Shown piece by piece: positions 1 to 8,412 of a stretch of DNA of 63,377 bases. Source of the DNA: Leptospira kemamanensis (GTDB lineage: Bacteria; Spirochaetota; Leptospiria; Leptospirales; Leptospiraceae); NCBI RefSeq assembly GCF_004769665.1, contig NZ_RQGG01000046.1:1-63377 (forward strand), written 5' to 3'. Under the pieces are notes generated by a model. That model had not been told where the DNA came from and did no database searches. It was given only the letters and a program-made list of their open reading frames with translations. Position 1 is the first letter of the stretch; each line of letters begins with the position of its first letter. The position numbers and the translations under genes were made by a program.

Positions 1-234
1 GGATATATTTTCTTCTCAGATTATATCTACGATAATCAATTCATTGGAGATTCGGAGGTAATTGCATTTTTTGTTCCTTTTTTCTCCTTTATATTGAGCC
101 ATTTTATCATTTTTTATTTCTTTTCACCCAAAAATACAAAAACAAACTTATTCAGAAAATCTTTACTGATAGGAATGATATCACCAAGTATATTTTGGAT
201 TTGCACAGATCTTATTAATGAAATTATTAAGTAA
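1..234 (+). CDS. C-terminal part of a membrane protein (start outside window)
   Basis: The reading frame is open from base 1 to a TAA at 232-234 and gives 77 residues. The visible part is strongly hydrophobic at about residues 23-45 (FFVPFFSFILSHFIIFYFF), followed by a short basic loop (SPKNTKTNLFRK) and a second hydrophobic stretch with ISPSIFWICTDL. This is what the end of a polytopic inner-membrane protein looks like. No family is recognised. The run of codons without a stop and the clean hydrophobic/charged alternation argue for real coding sequence, but the fragment is short. Confidence 0.5.
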   Translation, partial: GYIFFSDYIYDNQFIGDSEVIAFFVPFFSFILSHFIIFYFFSPKNTKTNLFRKSLLIGMISPSIFWICTDLINEIIK

Positions 235-325
235 GAAAAAATATTGTGATTAGAATGATCTATTAACTAAATCAAATTAATCAAAGATTTCAAAATATTT
301 TTAATATTAGCTAAGTGATATATTT

Positions 326-904
326 ATGACTCAATTAGATACAATACCAACGATAGAATTTAAATCACAAAAATCTTTTGAAACTTGGCTTGATAAGAAT
401 CACAAAAGTTCCAATGGAATTTGGTTAAAAATATTCAAAAAAGATTCTGGAATCAAAACCATCAGTTACGCCGAAGCCCTTGATGTTGCACTTTGTTATG
501 GTTGGATTGATAGCCAAAAACAAAAGTTTGACGAAAATGCATGGTTGCAAAAATTCTCTCCCCGAAAAGCCAAAAGTATTTGGTCAAAAGTCAACATAGG
601 ACATGTTGAAAGATTAACCAATGAAGGAAAAATGAAACCTGCTGGATTAAAGGCTGTCGAAGAAGCTAAAGCAGATAGTAGATGGGAAAAGGCATACGAT
701 TCACCAAGTAAAATGACTGTGCCAGATGATTTTTTATTAGCACTCAGCAAAAACAAAAAGGCGGAAAAGTTCTTTAAGGGTCTCAATAAGACAAATATTT
801 TCTCTATTGGATTTCGAATTCACACAGCAAAAAAAATAGAAACAAGAGAAAAACGAATCAAAGAAATTATCGAAAAGTTAGCAAAAGGGGAAAAAATCCA
901 ATAA
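326..904 (+). CDS. YdeI/OmpD-associated family protein
   Basis: A 192-residue soluble protein. The N-terminal half carries the features of the YdeI/OmpD-associated family: a SFETWLDKN...GIWLKIFKK segment near residues 17-40, GWIDSQKQ near residue 60, and FSPRKAKSIWSKVN near residues 78-91. The C-terminus (about 130-192) is a lysine-rich helix-forming tail typical of the family. The biochemical role is not established; E. coli YdeI has been linked to resistance to stress and antimicrobial peptides. The gene stands alone, converging on kdsB. Start is the first ATG after an AT-rich leader; no signal peptide, so probably cytoplasmic. Confidence 0.85.
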   Translation: MTQLDTIPTIEFKSQKSFETWLDKNHKSSNGIWLKIFKKDSGIKTISYAEALDVALCYGWIDSQKQKFDENAWLQKFSPRKAKSIWSKVNIGHVERLTNEGKMKPAGLKAVEEAKADSRWEKAYDSPSKMTVPDDFLLALSKNKKAEKFFKGLNKTNIFSIGFRIHTAKKIETREKRIKEIIEKLAKGEKIQ

Positions 905-974
905 CTTCTCTATCAAATTTAAAGCGACTAACAGCAAATAATTACCCAACTAATACCTGGGACACCGATATAAT

Positions 975-1715
975 CTAAATCAATCTCTTCTCTTGAAACT
1001 CTCTTATCACCACTTTTAAATCTGCTGGAGAATCCACTCCCAAATTTGCTTTTTCGGCAAGAAACACTCCAATCGTAGATCCATTTTGTAAGGCGCGGAG
1101 TTGTTCTAAGGATTCGACTGTTTCCCAATCGGATGTGGGGAGTTGGTTATAGGACATTAAAAAATCACGTTCATACGCATAAATGCCAAGATGACGGTGG
1201 TATATTGCTTCCCCTTTAAAAGAAGCAGGGATAGGAGAACGAGAAAAATAATTGGCGCGTGAATTTCTGTCAAAGACCACCTTTACTTTGTTAGGGTCTT
1301 TAGGGTCTTCATGGTGCGAAAAAGGAACGGCCGCAGTTGTCATTTCCCAATGGCGGTGTTTGGTTTTTAAACCCACTACTCCATCTATGAGGGAAGCTTC
1401 CATACCAGGTTCATCCCCTTGGATGTTCACGATGATTCCGTAGTCCGGGTATTTGTTTGCCACTTCGATGATACGATCTGTGCCTGTGGGATGGTCGGGA
1501 CTCGTAAGAACGGATTCACCACCAAACCCTAATACAACATCATGGATTCGTTTGTCATCGGTTGCGACCACCAAACGGTGGAAAGACTTGGACTTTGAGG
1601 CATGTGTATAAGTCCACTGGATCATTGGTTTTGTGCCAATGAGGGCCAGTGGTTTTCCAGGAAAACGTGTGCTCGCGTAACGCGCAGGGATCACACCAAG
1701 GATTTGGTCGGACAT
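975..1715 (-). CDS. kdsB: 3-deoxy-manno-octulosonate cytidylyltransferase (CMP-Kdo synthetase)
   Basis: Activates Kdo with CTP to CMP-Kdo, the donor for the inner core of LPS; cytoplasmic. The 246-residue length is normal for KdsB. Visible motifs: the nucleotide-binding IPARYASTRFPGKPL at residues 8-22, DHPTGTDRIIEVA near residue 77, VNIQGDEPG near residue 97 with the metal-binding Asp, and HLGIYAYERDFL near residue 174. It is the last gene of a leftward run with fliL only 4 bp upstream, so it is probably cotranscribed with the flagellar motor genes. That is an unusual partner for an LPS enzyme. The family call is firm. Confidence 0.95.
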   Translation of the reverse strand: MSDQILGVIPARYASTRFPGKPLALIGTKPMIQWTYTHASKSKSFHRLVVATDDKRIHDVVLGFGGESVLTSPDHPTGTDRIIEVANKYPDYGIIVNIQGDEPGMEASLIDGVVGLKTKHRHWEMTTAAVPFSHHEDPKDPNKVKVVFDRNSRANYFSRSPIPASFKGEAIYHRHLGIYAYERDFLMSYNQLPTSDWETVESLEQLRALQNGSTIGVFLAEKANLGVDSPADLKVVIREFQEKRLI

Positions 1716-1719
1716 AGTC

Positions 1720-2247
1720 CTAGTTTACCAAGAACTCGGTAAAGTAAACCTCTTTGATTTTTCCATTGGTCAAAATGTGATTTAAGTGGGCTTTGATTTC
1801 CTCACGTAAATCCAATTGGTTGGTAATGGATTTTAAATCGTCTTTTGTTTTACGAGCAATCACCAAGTTAATGATGTTTTGCATTTGTGCGACACGTGCT
1901 GCAAGTTCTGCAGAAAGTGCAGGTTGTCCTGACTCAAATCCAAGAGACATCTTTAACTTCACAAAGTGTGATTCTCCAACATCAGAAGTATTCACTCGGA
2001 ACTCTTCCTGAAATGTGTAAACTTCCAAAGGAGGTGGAGCTTTCACAAGTGAGATATTCTTTTGTTGTTTGAACACACTTGTTGCAGTTTTCTGAGCAAC
2101 AAACATCGATATTACGGTTACAATGATAATTCCAAAAATGGCCGCAGCGATGTACAATAACCATTTTACAATGGGGGACATCCCAGCAGAGGCGGAACTA
2201 CCTTCGGCTAACCCACCTTCTTCTTCATCTACTTCACGGTCACCCAT
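1720..2247 (-). CDS. fliL: Flagellar basal body-associated protein FliL
   Basis: A 175-residue inner-membrane protein that sits around the flagellar stator and supports motor torque. An acidic N-terminal tail (GDREVDEEEGG) is followed by one membrane segment at about residues 28-52 (WLLYIAAAIFGIIIVTVISMFVA) and a periplasmic domain. The ending DLREEIKAHLNHIL...IKEVYFTEFLVN is characteristic of FliL (usually ...V..VYFT.FV.Q). It follows motB with a 1 bp gap, as in spirochaete fla operons. In spirochaetes the flagella are periplasmic, so this acts on internal motors. Confidence 0.93.
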   Translation of the reverse strand: MGDREVDEEEGGLAEGSSASAGMSPIVKWLLYIAAAIFGIIIVTVISMFVAQKTATSVFKQQKNISLVKAPPPLEVYTFQEEFRVNTSDVGESHFVKLKMSLGFESGQPALSAELAARVAQMQNIINLVIARKTKDDLKSITNQLDLREEIKAHLNHILTNGKIKEVYFTEFLVN

Positions 2248-2248
2248 G

Positions 2249-3082
2249 TTAAAATTCTCCTTCTACATTTGTTTCAGTGTTCGGCAAACGAGAGTCAGGT
2301 AGTCCGTATTTACTTTCTCCTGGCGCTCGTTTTGTAGACTTCTCTGTTAAAATGATGATATCCACTCTTCTGTTAAAAGCCTTTGCTTCCGGTGTACCTT
2401 CATTTTCCAACACAAGAGGTCTGTAGGATCCAAAACTAACTGCTTGGAACCAACTAGGCTCAATTTCTTCTGCATTGATCATAAATACAGTGGCGTTCAC
2501 TGCCCTTGCTCCCGCCAAATCCCAGTTATTGATATATTCTCTTTCTTCGCGACCAGGACGACTCACTGGATTCACAGCATCATCATCACTATGTCCTTCT
2601 ACTCGCACAAATCGTTCGAGTCCTTTGATAAGGCCCGCTGCTTTTCGTAGAGTCTCTCGTATCGCAGGTGTTAAAATAGCGGAACCTGGATAAAAATAAT
2701 CAGCACCTACAAGAGAGATCACAAGGCCTCTTTCGTTTTCCGAAATCCGCACTTTCCCCGCTTCTACTTCCGGTTTGAATACTTCTTGTGCATCTTTTTT
2801 GGATTTGGAAAGGTTACGCCCTACCACTTGAGATGGCAAAGATTCAATTTGCATCCCCATCTCTTCCAAAGATCCTTTTGATAAAGTTTGTCCACCTGTG
2901 AAAAATCCTGTGGTGGATTTAAATGCCGAGAGAATGATTTGCATCTCCTTTGCATCTGTTTTCCCTGTGGTATACAAAAGGATAAAGAAACAAAGGAGAA
3001 GTGTCACCATGTCCCCGTAAGTCGCCATGAACTCGGGAACTTTTTGGATACACTCAGGACATTTTTCTTTTTTAGAAGCCAT
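2249..3082 (-). CDS. motB: Flagellar motor stator protein MotB
   Basis: A 277-residue stator subunit that couples ion flow to rotation and anchors MotA to peptidoglycan. A short cytoplasmic tail with a CPEC pair (C8, C11) precedes one membrane helix at about residues 21-42. Asp24 in YGDMVTLLLCFFILLY is the conserved ion-carrying residue. The plug/linker region is followed by an OmpA-like peptidoglycan-binding domain (about 120-250) with VEGHSDDDAV and NNWDLAGARAVN. It is read directly after motA (9 bp gap) and before fliL. The CPEC pair near the N-terminus is a detail worth noting; no function is assigned to it here. Confidence 0.96.
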   Translation of the reverse strand: MASKKEKCPECIQKVPEFMATYGDMVTLLLCFFILLYTTGKTDAKEMQIILSAFKSTTGFFTGGQTLSKGSLEEMGMQIESLPSQVVGRNLSKSKKDAQEVFKPEVEAGKVRISENERGLVISLVGADYFYPGSAILTPAIRETLRKAAGLIKGLERFVRVEGHSDDDAVNPVSRPGREEREYINNWDLAGARAVNATVFMINAEEIEPSWFQAVSFGSYRPLVLENEGTPEAKAFNRRVDIIILTEKSTKRAPGESKYGLPDSRLPNTETNVEGEF

Positions 3083-3091
3083 GGCTAAGGA

Positions 3092-3874
3092 TTAATCTCC
3101 GTCATCTTTCAAGGCAACTCGTTCTGCAGGTGTTAAGAAACTCGCCAATTTCTCTTTTACAATCCTTGGGTTATCACCCGACTGGATGGATAAAGTTCCT
3201 TCCACCATCACTTGTTTGATCACAAGTTCATCTTCCGATCTACGTGTGAGTTTTCTCACAACTGGTGCTGCAAATAAGTTCTGAGCAAGCGATCCGTATA
3301 ATGTTGTAATTAGGGCTGTCGCCATACCTTGTCCAATGGCACTCGCGTCCCCACCACCTAAGTTCTTTAACATCCCCACAAGACCCACAAGGGTCCCAAG
3401 CATTCCAAACCCTGGCGCAAAACCAGCGTAAGCATCCCACCAGGAACGTCCGTATGCATGCCTTGTGGCTGTGTTCCCAATTTCCGTTTCCATAATGTTA
3501 CGGACAAGTTCGGGATCGGTTCCATCCACTACGAGTTGGATTCCCTTCTTTAAAAATTCTTCTGGTAATTCATTGATATCATCTTCTAAGGCAAGTAAAC
3601 CTTCACGACGAGCTTTTTCAGAGAAACTAACAAGTGTCGTGATGAGACCTGGTAAATCCGATGGTGGATTTTGGAAGGCTTTTTTAGTCACCGCACCCAC
3701 TCCAATGGTAGATGTCCAAGGAAAAGAAATGATCGTGGCTGCCGCTGCCCCACCAAATGTAATCATCACCGAGGGAATATCGATAAGGTCTGTTAATGCA
3801 AGACCCCCCGAAACCACCCCTAGTAACATCAAGGCCACTCCTAGGGCCAAACCAATGACTGTAGCTATATCCAT
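3092..3874 (-). CDS. motA: Flagellar motor stator protein MotA
   Basis: A 260-residue four-helix stator subunit; forms the ion channel with MotB and contacts FliG. Membrane helices are seen at about residues 4-25 (VIGLALGVALMLLGVVSGG), 32-52, 148-170 (AYAGFAPGFGMLGTLVGLVGML) and 180-203. The APGFGMLGTLVGLV motif is the MotA/TolQ/ExbB signature. The large cytoplasmic loop between helices 2 and 3 holds the charged FliG-contact region (EKARREGLLALEDD). It lies between flbD (3 bp gap) and motB (9 bp gap). Confidence 0.96.
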   Translation of the reverse strand: MDIATVIGLALGVALMLLGVVSGGLALTDLIDIPSVMITFGGAAAATIISFPWTSTIGVGAVTKKAFQNPPSDLPGLITTLVSFSEKARREGLLALEDDINELPEEFLKKGIQLVVDGTDPELVRNIMETEIGNTATRHAYGRSWWDAYAGFAPGFGMLGTLVGLVGMLKNLGGGDASAIGQGMATALITTLYGSLAQNLFAAPVVRKLTRRSEDELVIKQVMVEGTLSIQSGDNPRIVKEKLASFLTPAERVALKDDGD

Positions 3875-3877
3875 TTC

Positions 3878-4096
3878 TTATGTTTCCTCAGGTCTTCTTT
3901 CAGTGACTCGAGGGAGGTTGTGAATTCTCGTTTGGTAAGCGATTACCTTTTCCACAACTTCCGCAACAGGCTCTTGTACAATGAATTTTTTCTCATTCAC
4001 AAGAGTGATGATTGTATCCGGATTGGCTTCAATTGTCTCAATCATATCTGCATTGAGAACAAATTCCGCACCTTTGAGTCGATGTAAAATGACCAA
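3878..4096 (-). CDS. flbD: Flagellar protein FlbD
   Basis: A 72-residue small protein of the FlbD family: MVILHRLKGAEFVLNADMIE followed by TIEANPDTIITLVNEKKFIV, the hallmark of this family. FlbD is found next to motAB in spirochaetes, clostridia and bacilli; its molecular role is uncertain. It starts the motility block flbD-motA-motB-fliL, with motA beginning 3 bp after its stop. The ATG is preceded on the minus strand by an AAGGGGGA purine tract (plus 4101-4108), a good ribosome binding site. Confidence 0.93.
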   Translation of the reverse strand: MVILHRLKGAEFVLNADMIETIEANPDTIITLVNEKKFIVQEPVAEVVEKVIAYQTRIHNLPRVTERRPEET

Positions 4097-4117
4097 GAGA
4101 TCCCCCTTCAGAGATTT

Positions 4118-5197
4118 CTATTTATGTCTATCGACTACCTTTCGAATTTCGCTTACGAATTTTTCTTCCGTGAATCGATTGATGGAATTTTGGAAATCCC
4201 AACGTTTGAATTGGATTTTTTCTGCCCTTTTGATGGCGTCATTTAAGGATTTTACCGTCTGTTCTTCGAAAAATACCCCAGTTTTGCCCTCTTTCACCGA
4301 TTCTAAGGCCCCACCTTTTCCGTAGGCGATGACAGGAGTGGCGTAGGCCTGCGATTCCACTGGTGTGATCCCAAAGTCTTCCATCCCAGGGAAAATAAAT
4401 CCCCGTGCTTTTTTATAGAGTTCAATCACTTCTGTGCGAGGCAGTCCCTTTTTCCAAAGGATGTTTTTCGGAAGATTTTTGATGAGTTTTCCCTCTTCTT
4501 GCCCTCCCCCCACAAGGATCAGTGGTTTTCCATTTTCACGGAAGGCTTCGATGGCTAAGTCAATTTTTTTATAAGGAGCAAAAGCGGATACCATCAGATA
4601 ATAATCATCTTTGGAATTGTCATGCACCCGAAAGTCTTGTGGCAAACATGGTGGGTAAATGATTTTATAATCACGGCGGTAGTACTTTTGGATCCGCCTT
4701 CCCACAAAATGAGAGTTACATGTAAAATAATCGACCCGATTCGCGGAAGCAGCATCCCAAGTTCTTAAATAATTAGCAATGGATTGTAAAAGGAAAAATT
4801 TAAAACCCTTCCTAGCGGGAAAATAATCATAATACATATCCCAAACATAACGCATAGGACTATGCACATAACTCAAATGGAAAGTATCGGGATGAGGGAT
4901 GACCCCTTTGGCAACACAGTGAGAAGAACTGATGACAACATCATACCCTTTGAGATCCAAAGTTTCAATGGCTGTAGGGAATAAAGGTAAATAGTATCGA
5001 TAGTATTTTTCTTTAAAAGGAAGGTTGTTTGTAAAAGCAGTTGTGATCTTACGATCTTCTATCCTTGCATTCAGTTTCCCTTTGGAATAAAAAAGGCTAA
5101 ACAAATCCGCTTCTGGATACGCTTTTAACATACTATCCAGGACAACTTCTCCCCCACGCATTCCCGTGAGCCAATCATGTATAATTGCAACTTTCAT
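4118..5197 (-). CDS. Glycosyltransferase, GT4 family
   Basis: A 359-residue GT-B-fold enzyme expected to move a sugar from an activated donor to a lipid- or polysaccharide-linked acceptor on the cytoplasmic face of the membrane. The N-terminal acceptor domain begins IIHDWLTGMRGGEVVL. The C-terminal donor domain carries YLMVSAFAPYKKIDLAIEAF, LILVGGGQEEGKL and the GT4 EX7E-type region FPGMEDFGITPVESQAYATPVIAYGKGGALESV. The stop overlaps the MCE gene start region on its upstream side, so the two are probably cotranscribed. Substrate cannot be told from sequence; neighbourhood with kdsB suggests an envelope glycan. Confidence 0.9.
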   Translation of the reverse strand: MKVAIIHDWLTGMRGGEVVLDSMLKAYPEADLFSLFYSKGKLNARIEDRKITTAFTNNLPFKEKYYRYYLPLFPTAIETLDLKGYDVVISSSHCVAKGVIPHPDTFHLSYVHSPMRYVWDMYYDYFPARKGFKFFLLQSIANYLRTWDAASANRVDYFTCNSHFVGRRIQKYYRRDYKIIYPPCLPQDFRVHDNSKDDYYLMVSAFAPYKKIDLAIEAFRENGKPLILVGGGQEEGKLIKNLPKNILWKKGLPRTEVIELYKKARGFIFPGMEDFGITPVESQAYATPVIAYGKGGALESVKEGKTGVFFEEQTVKSLNDAIKRAEKIQFKRWDFQNSINRFTEEKFVSEIRKVVDRHK

Positions 5198-5991
5198 TAA
5201 TCTTGTGGTCCAATCCTTCTTCCCGTAATTGGCGTTGTACGGCCGTAATACGATGCTGTTATTAAAAATGGGATCGGCATGGTGTTTTCTAAATTCCTAG
5301 AACTTTCCATATACCGTCTTCCTTCTTTTCCGATAGCTTCTGCGTCTTTGATGGTCGCAAGAAGTTCATCATACATCTCAGTACTTCCAATGATTTTGGG
5401 AATCGTACCTTCTGTTTGGTTTAATTTATCGGAGATGGAACGGAAATCCAATGTGATTTGTCTTAGGTCAGAACGATTTTCTTCCATCGTGGCAGATGTG
5501 GCTTTGAAAAAATCATCAAAATACCGTGCCGATGGTAAGTAGTCAGGAGACTTTTCCCCTTCCCGAAATGTAGGTTTAAAAAAGGGACGTTTCCCATCAG
5601 AACTACCTGGGTTGATATTGATGATCCTTCCCGAAAATAAAGTGATGGTTTGAAAATCAACTTCATAATTGTCCCAAAGGGTGAGAGGGTCTTCGAGAGC
5701 AATGTGTAACTCGATCGCATGATCCATGTTATGGTCGAGAAACCTTCTGTCTGGAACATCTATCATGGGTCTTGAATCAATATGGGCCACATACCCTTTC
5801 TGAATCCCAAGGATTCGCACCTCTGTTCCTTCTTTGATCCCATCAATGCGTGAATAAAATAACGAAAGTCGGTATGGATATTTTTTGGTGGGTCTGTCCG
5901 GCTCTATGACAGTCGTAAAAAATGCAAAAACCAAAATGGAAAAAAAAATGATACCGACGATGGTTTCGTTGTTTAATTTTTTTGATTTCAT
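5197..5991 (-). CDS. MlaD/MCE domain protein
   Basis: A 264-residue membrane-anchored protein with one N-terminal helix (VGIIFFSILVFAFFTTVIE, about residues 11-30) and an MCE domain whose core reads RIDGIKEGTEVRILGIQKGYV at about residues 45-66. MCE proteins form rings or tubes for lipid movement between membranes. The C-terminal part (150-250) is helical with an LRQITLDFRSISDKLNQTE segment, as in MlaD/PqiB-type proteins. I chose the ATG at 5991 over an earlier in-frame start at 6033, because it places the charged MKSKK directly before the membrane helix. No MlaE/MlaF permease or ATPase is adjacent. Confidence 0.85.
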   Translation of the reverse strand: MKSKKLNNETIVGIIFFSILVFAFFTTVIEPDRPTKKYPYRLSLFYSRIDGIKEGTEVRILGIQKGYVAHIDSRPMIDVPDRRFLDHNMDHAIELHIALEDPLTLWDNYEVDFQTITLFSGRIININPGSSDGKRPFFKPTFREGEKSPDYLPSARYFDDFFKATSATMEENRSDLRQITLDFRSISDKLNQTEGTIPKIIGSTEMYDELLATIKDAEAIGKEGRRYMESSRNLENTMPIPFLITASYYGRTTPITGRRIGPQD

Positions 5992-6062
5992 AGGGGACTC
6001 AAAGTACTTTCCTTCCAAAGAAAGAGTTGGCAAGCAGATTTTCCGTGAGTGAATGGGATGAG

Positions 6063-7043
6063 ATGAAAGCAGTCACCATCCTTAAATACGATGAAACCGA
6101 ACCACAATTGGAACTTCGTGAAAAAGAAATTCCAAGACCAAAAGAAAACGAAGTTAGGATCAAAATCCACCTTTCCCCTATCAATCCATCGGATTTGATG
6201 TTCATCCGTGGTTTGTATGGTTTCAAAAAAAAGGCTCCCGTTTCCGCAGGATTTGAAGCGAGTGGAACCGTAGATGCTGTGGGCAGTGGCATCAAAACTC
6301 TCAAACTGGGAATGGCTGTTTCTTGTGTGGCCCCTCAAAACGATGGGTCTTGGGCTGAATACATGATCACAACGGAAGACAACTGTTTGCCGTTAGTGGA
6401 TGGAGTGACTCTTGACGAAGGTTCTAGTTTTTTTGTAAACCCTATGACAGCCTGGGCCATGGTATCCCGTTGCCAAAAAGAAGGACATGCGGCCATGATC
6501 CAAACAGCTGCTGCCAGTGCCCTTGGCAAAATGGTGGTTCGCCTCTGTAAAGAAAAAGGAATTCCCCTAATCAATGTTGTGCGAAAAAAGGAACAGGAAG
6601 ATAGTTTAACAGAAATTGGTGCGGAACATATCCTAAACTCCTCCTCACCGAATTATCAAAAAGATTTATTCAAACTCTCCAAAAAACTGAACGCAACCTA
6701 TGCTATCGATGCAGTTGCTGGAGAAACAGCACAATCCTTAGTAGAATGTATGCCTTATGGTTCGAGGATAGTTTGTTATGGTGCTTTGTCAGAAAAACCA
6801 TTTTCTGTGAACTCAGGAATCATCCTCTTTCAAAATAAAAAAATCGAAGGTTTCTGGTTGTCCTCTTGGATTTATGAAATAGGACTAGAAGAGTTTCAAA
6901 AACAAGCGAAGGAAGCACAGAAGTATTTAAAAACGGTTTTCCAAACCAAAATCAACAAACGATTTGCATTCGAAGACTTTCAAGAAGGTTTGGAATTTTA
7001 CAAACAACATATGACCGAAGGGAAGGTAGTGTTTGGTCCGTAA
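6063..7043 (+). CDS. Zinc-free MDR family NAD(P)H oxidoreductase (quinone/enoyl reductase-like)
   Basis: A 326-residue medium-chain dehydrogenase/reductase. The N-terminal GroES-like part has VRIKIHLSPINPSDLMFIRG and GFEASGTVDAVGSG. The nucleotide-binding domain carries IQTAAASALGKMVVRLCK near residue 150. Residues that bind catalytic zinc in alcohol dehydrogenases are absent, which places it with quinone oxidoreductases and the ETR1/enoyl-thioester reductase branch. The start at 6063 (MKAVTILKY) fits the family; an upstream in-frame start would overlap the divergent MCE gene. The following lipoprotein gene overlaps its 3' end by 11 bp. Confidence 0.88.
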   Translation: MKAVTILKYDETEPQLELREKEIPRPKENEVRIKIHLSPINPSDLMFIRGLYGFKKKAPVSAGFEASGTVDAVGSGIKTLKLGMAVSCVAPQNDGSWAEYMITTEDNCLPLVDGVTLDEGSSFFVNPMTAWAMVSRCQKEGHAAMIQTAAASALGKMVVRLCKEKGIPLINVVRKKEQEDSLTEIGAEHILNSSSPNYQKDLFKLSKKLNATYAIDAVAGETAQSLVECMPYGSRIVCYGALSEKPFSVNSGIILFQNKKIEGFWLSSWIYEIGLEEFQKQAKEAQKYLKTVFQTKINKRFAFEDFQEGLEFYKQHMTEGKVVFGP

Positions 7044-7569
7044 GTATTTCTTCCTTGTATCGATCCAATTTCTATTTTTCTTTGGATTCTCAAATTGTAT
7101 CAGTGATACAAAACAAAATTTAGAAAGTCTGAAGGCGTGTAAGTTTGATTTGGTGGATGTTCGTGTCGAACTGAAACCAAATCCTAGTTTTCCACTCATC
7201 CCACTTCTTGACTTATATCCACAAGTCTCAGTGACAAATCCTAATTCCACCAAAGTGAGTATTTACCAATTTGATTTGGAAATCGAACTTTTGACTGCAC
7301 AAGGGAAGGAATATATAGGCAAACTGCAAAATTTAAACCCCGTAGAAGTGGAACCCAATTCTGAAGCCCTGGTAGTTTTGAAATTAGTGCCCGAACAAAA
7401 AGGTTCCATCCTTCCGAAACTTCTAGTCCTTGCTGAGAAACTGGGAACTGCTGCAAGAAAGGGAGAAGAAGCTGAGTTCGAAATTTACGGAACCGTACAA
7501 ATTGATAGTGTGTTTGGAAAACTTCCTCTTCCCGTAAGAGAAATCTCTCGGATCAAATTGAAAAAATGA
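7033..7569 (+). CDS. Lipoprotein with LEA14/WHy-like domain
   Basis: A 178-residue predicted lipoprotein starting at a TTG inside the end of the oxidoreductase gene. The signal peptide (FFLVSIQFLFFFGFSNC) ends in a Cys at residue 22. The mature part has a type-2 LEA/water-stress-like pattern: FDLVDVRVELKPNP...YPQVSVTNPNSTKVSIYQFDLEIEL, i.e. beta strands around a V-x-N-P-N core, as in LEA14-type proteins. No function is assigned. It overlaps the next lipoprotein gene by 4 bp (ATGA), so the two are translationally linked. Confidence 0.7.
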   Translation: MVRKYFFLVSIQFLFFFGFSNCISDTKQNLESLKACKFDLVDVRVELKPNPSFPLIPLLDLYPQVSVTNPNSTKVSIYQFDLEIELLTAQGKEYIGKLQNLNPVEVEPNSEALVVLKLVPEQKGSILPKLLVLAEKLGTAARKGEEAEFEIYGTVQIDSVFGKLPLPVREISRIKLKK

Positions 7570-7892
7570 AGTGGTTTTTCCCCACAAAATCAATGTTCTT
7601 TGTTAGGTTTTGGTTACTTGTAAGTTTCCTTTCTATAGGGTATTGCATTCAAAATCGAGATGATTTGTTTTATTCTGCTATTGAAGGAAACCAAAGAACC
7701 TTTCAAGCTTATGCCCTAAAAAACTCCGCTTGTGGAAAGGAAAAACTCCCTGGCACTCTTTTTCTTTCCAGGGTAAAAATTGATGATTTAAAACTTTGTA
7801 TTCGAGCCATTGAACTCGTTGATTGTAACACATGGAATACGGAAGGTTATCTTCCTGACACATGTAAAGCGGTTGGAACAAGATTTCGTTAA
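7566..7892 (+). CDS. Small cysteine-containing lipoprotein, unknown
   Basis: A 108-residue protein whose start codon overlaps the stop of the preceding lipoprotein gene. A hydrophobic leader (FFVRFWLLVSFLSIGYC) ends in a lipobox Cys near residue 27. The mature part has Cys residues in the contexts NSACGKEK, KLCIRAIELVDCNTW and PDTCKAVG, a spacing that could form two disulfides. I do not recognise the family. The Cys arrangement resembles in style the short lipoproteins at 58-60 kb, but there is no clear alignment. Confidence 0.7.
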   Translation: MKWFFPTKSMFFVRFWLLVSFLSIGYCIQNRDDLFYSAIEGNQRTFQAYALKNSACGKEKLPGTLFLSRVKIDDLKLCIRAIELVDCNTWNTEGYLPDTCKAVGTRFR

Positions 7893-7894
7893 CT

Positions 7895-8404
7895 ATGTTT
7901 CGTTATCTCTTTGATTTATCCACGGCAGAAGTATTTTTATTCGCAGCACTTGGGCTCGCTGGTGTTTTTTTACTGATTTTTGGGAAGTTAAGAAAAAAGG
8001 AAAAAGCCAAAAACCAAAAAAACAAATCAGGTTCCACACCAGATGATTCCAATCGAAGTGCGGATGGCAAAACCAAAAAAGATCCAAAGTCTTCCAAAGA
8101 TAACAATCTAAAGGTGATGGAAATTTTCGATTATAATGGCACAAAAATCCTTCACCAAGATGGTGCTTATACCGTAAACGACCAAGGTGTTGTGACCAAT
8201 TATATGAATTGGAATTTATTACCGACGAAATACCAAAAAATGGTAAAGGAACTCGACAATCGTTCATTAGGTGAAAAAGGAGAGGATTATTTTTTAGAAA
8301 TGATCAATGGGTTTTATTATGTATCTCTGCCAGGGGGAAAGAAAAAGAGATATGATTCGATCCAAAGTATCCCGGCAGATATACGCAAACGATTAGGAGT
8401 TTGA
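7895..8404 (+). CDS. Membrane-anchored protein of unknown function
   Basis: A 169-residue protein with one N-terminal membrane segment (about 11-30, AEVFLFAALGLAGVFLLIFG). A highly basic, low-complexity linker follows (KLRKKEKAKNQKNK, residues 31-70). The C-terminal folded part contains VMEIFDYNGTKILHQDGAYTV, LLPTKYQKMVKELDNRSLGEKGEDYFLEMING and SIPADIRKRLGV. It begins 2 bp after the previous stop, so it is probably the last gene of the 6063-8404 run. The C-terminal part would face the cytoplasm if the basic linker follows the positive-inside rule. The family is not recognised. Confidence 0.7.
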   Translation: MFRYLFDLSTAEVFLFAALGLAGVFLLIFGKLRKKEKAKNQKNKSGSTPDDSNRSADGKTKKDPKSSKDNNLKVMEIFDYNGTKILHQDGAYTVNDQGVVTNYMNWNLLPTKYQKMVKELDNRSLGEKGEDYFLEMINGFYYVSLPGGKKKRYDSIQSIPADIRKRLGV

Positions 8405-8412
8405 AGTTTCCT

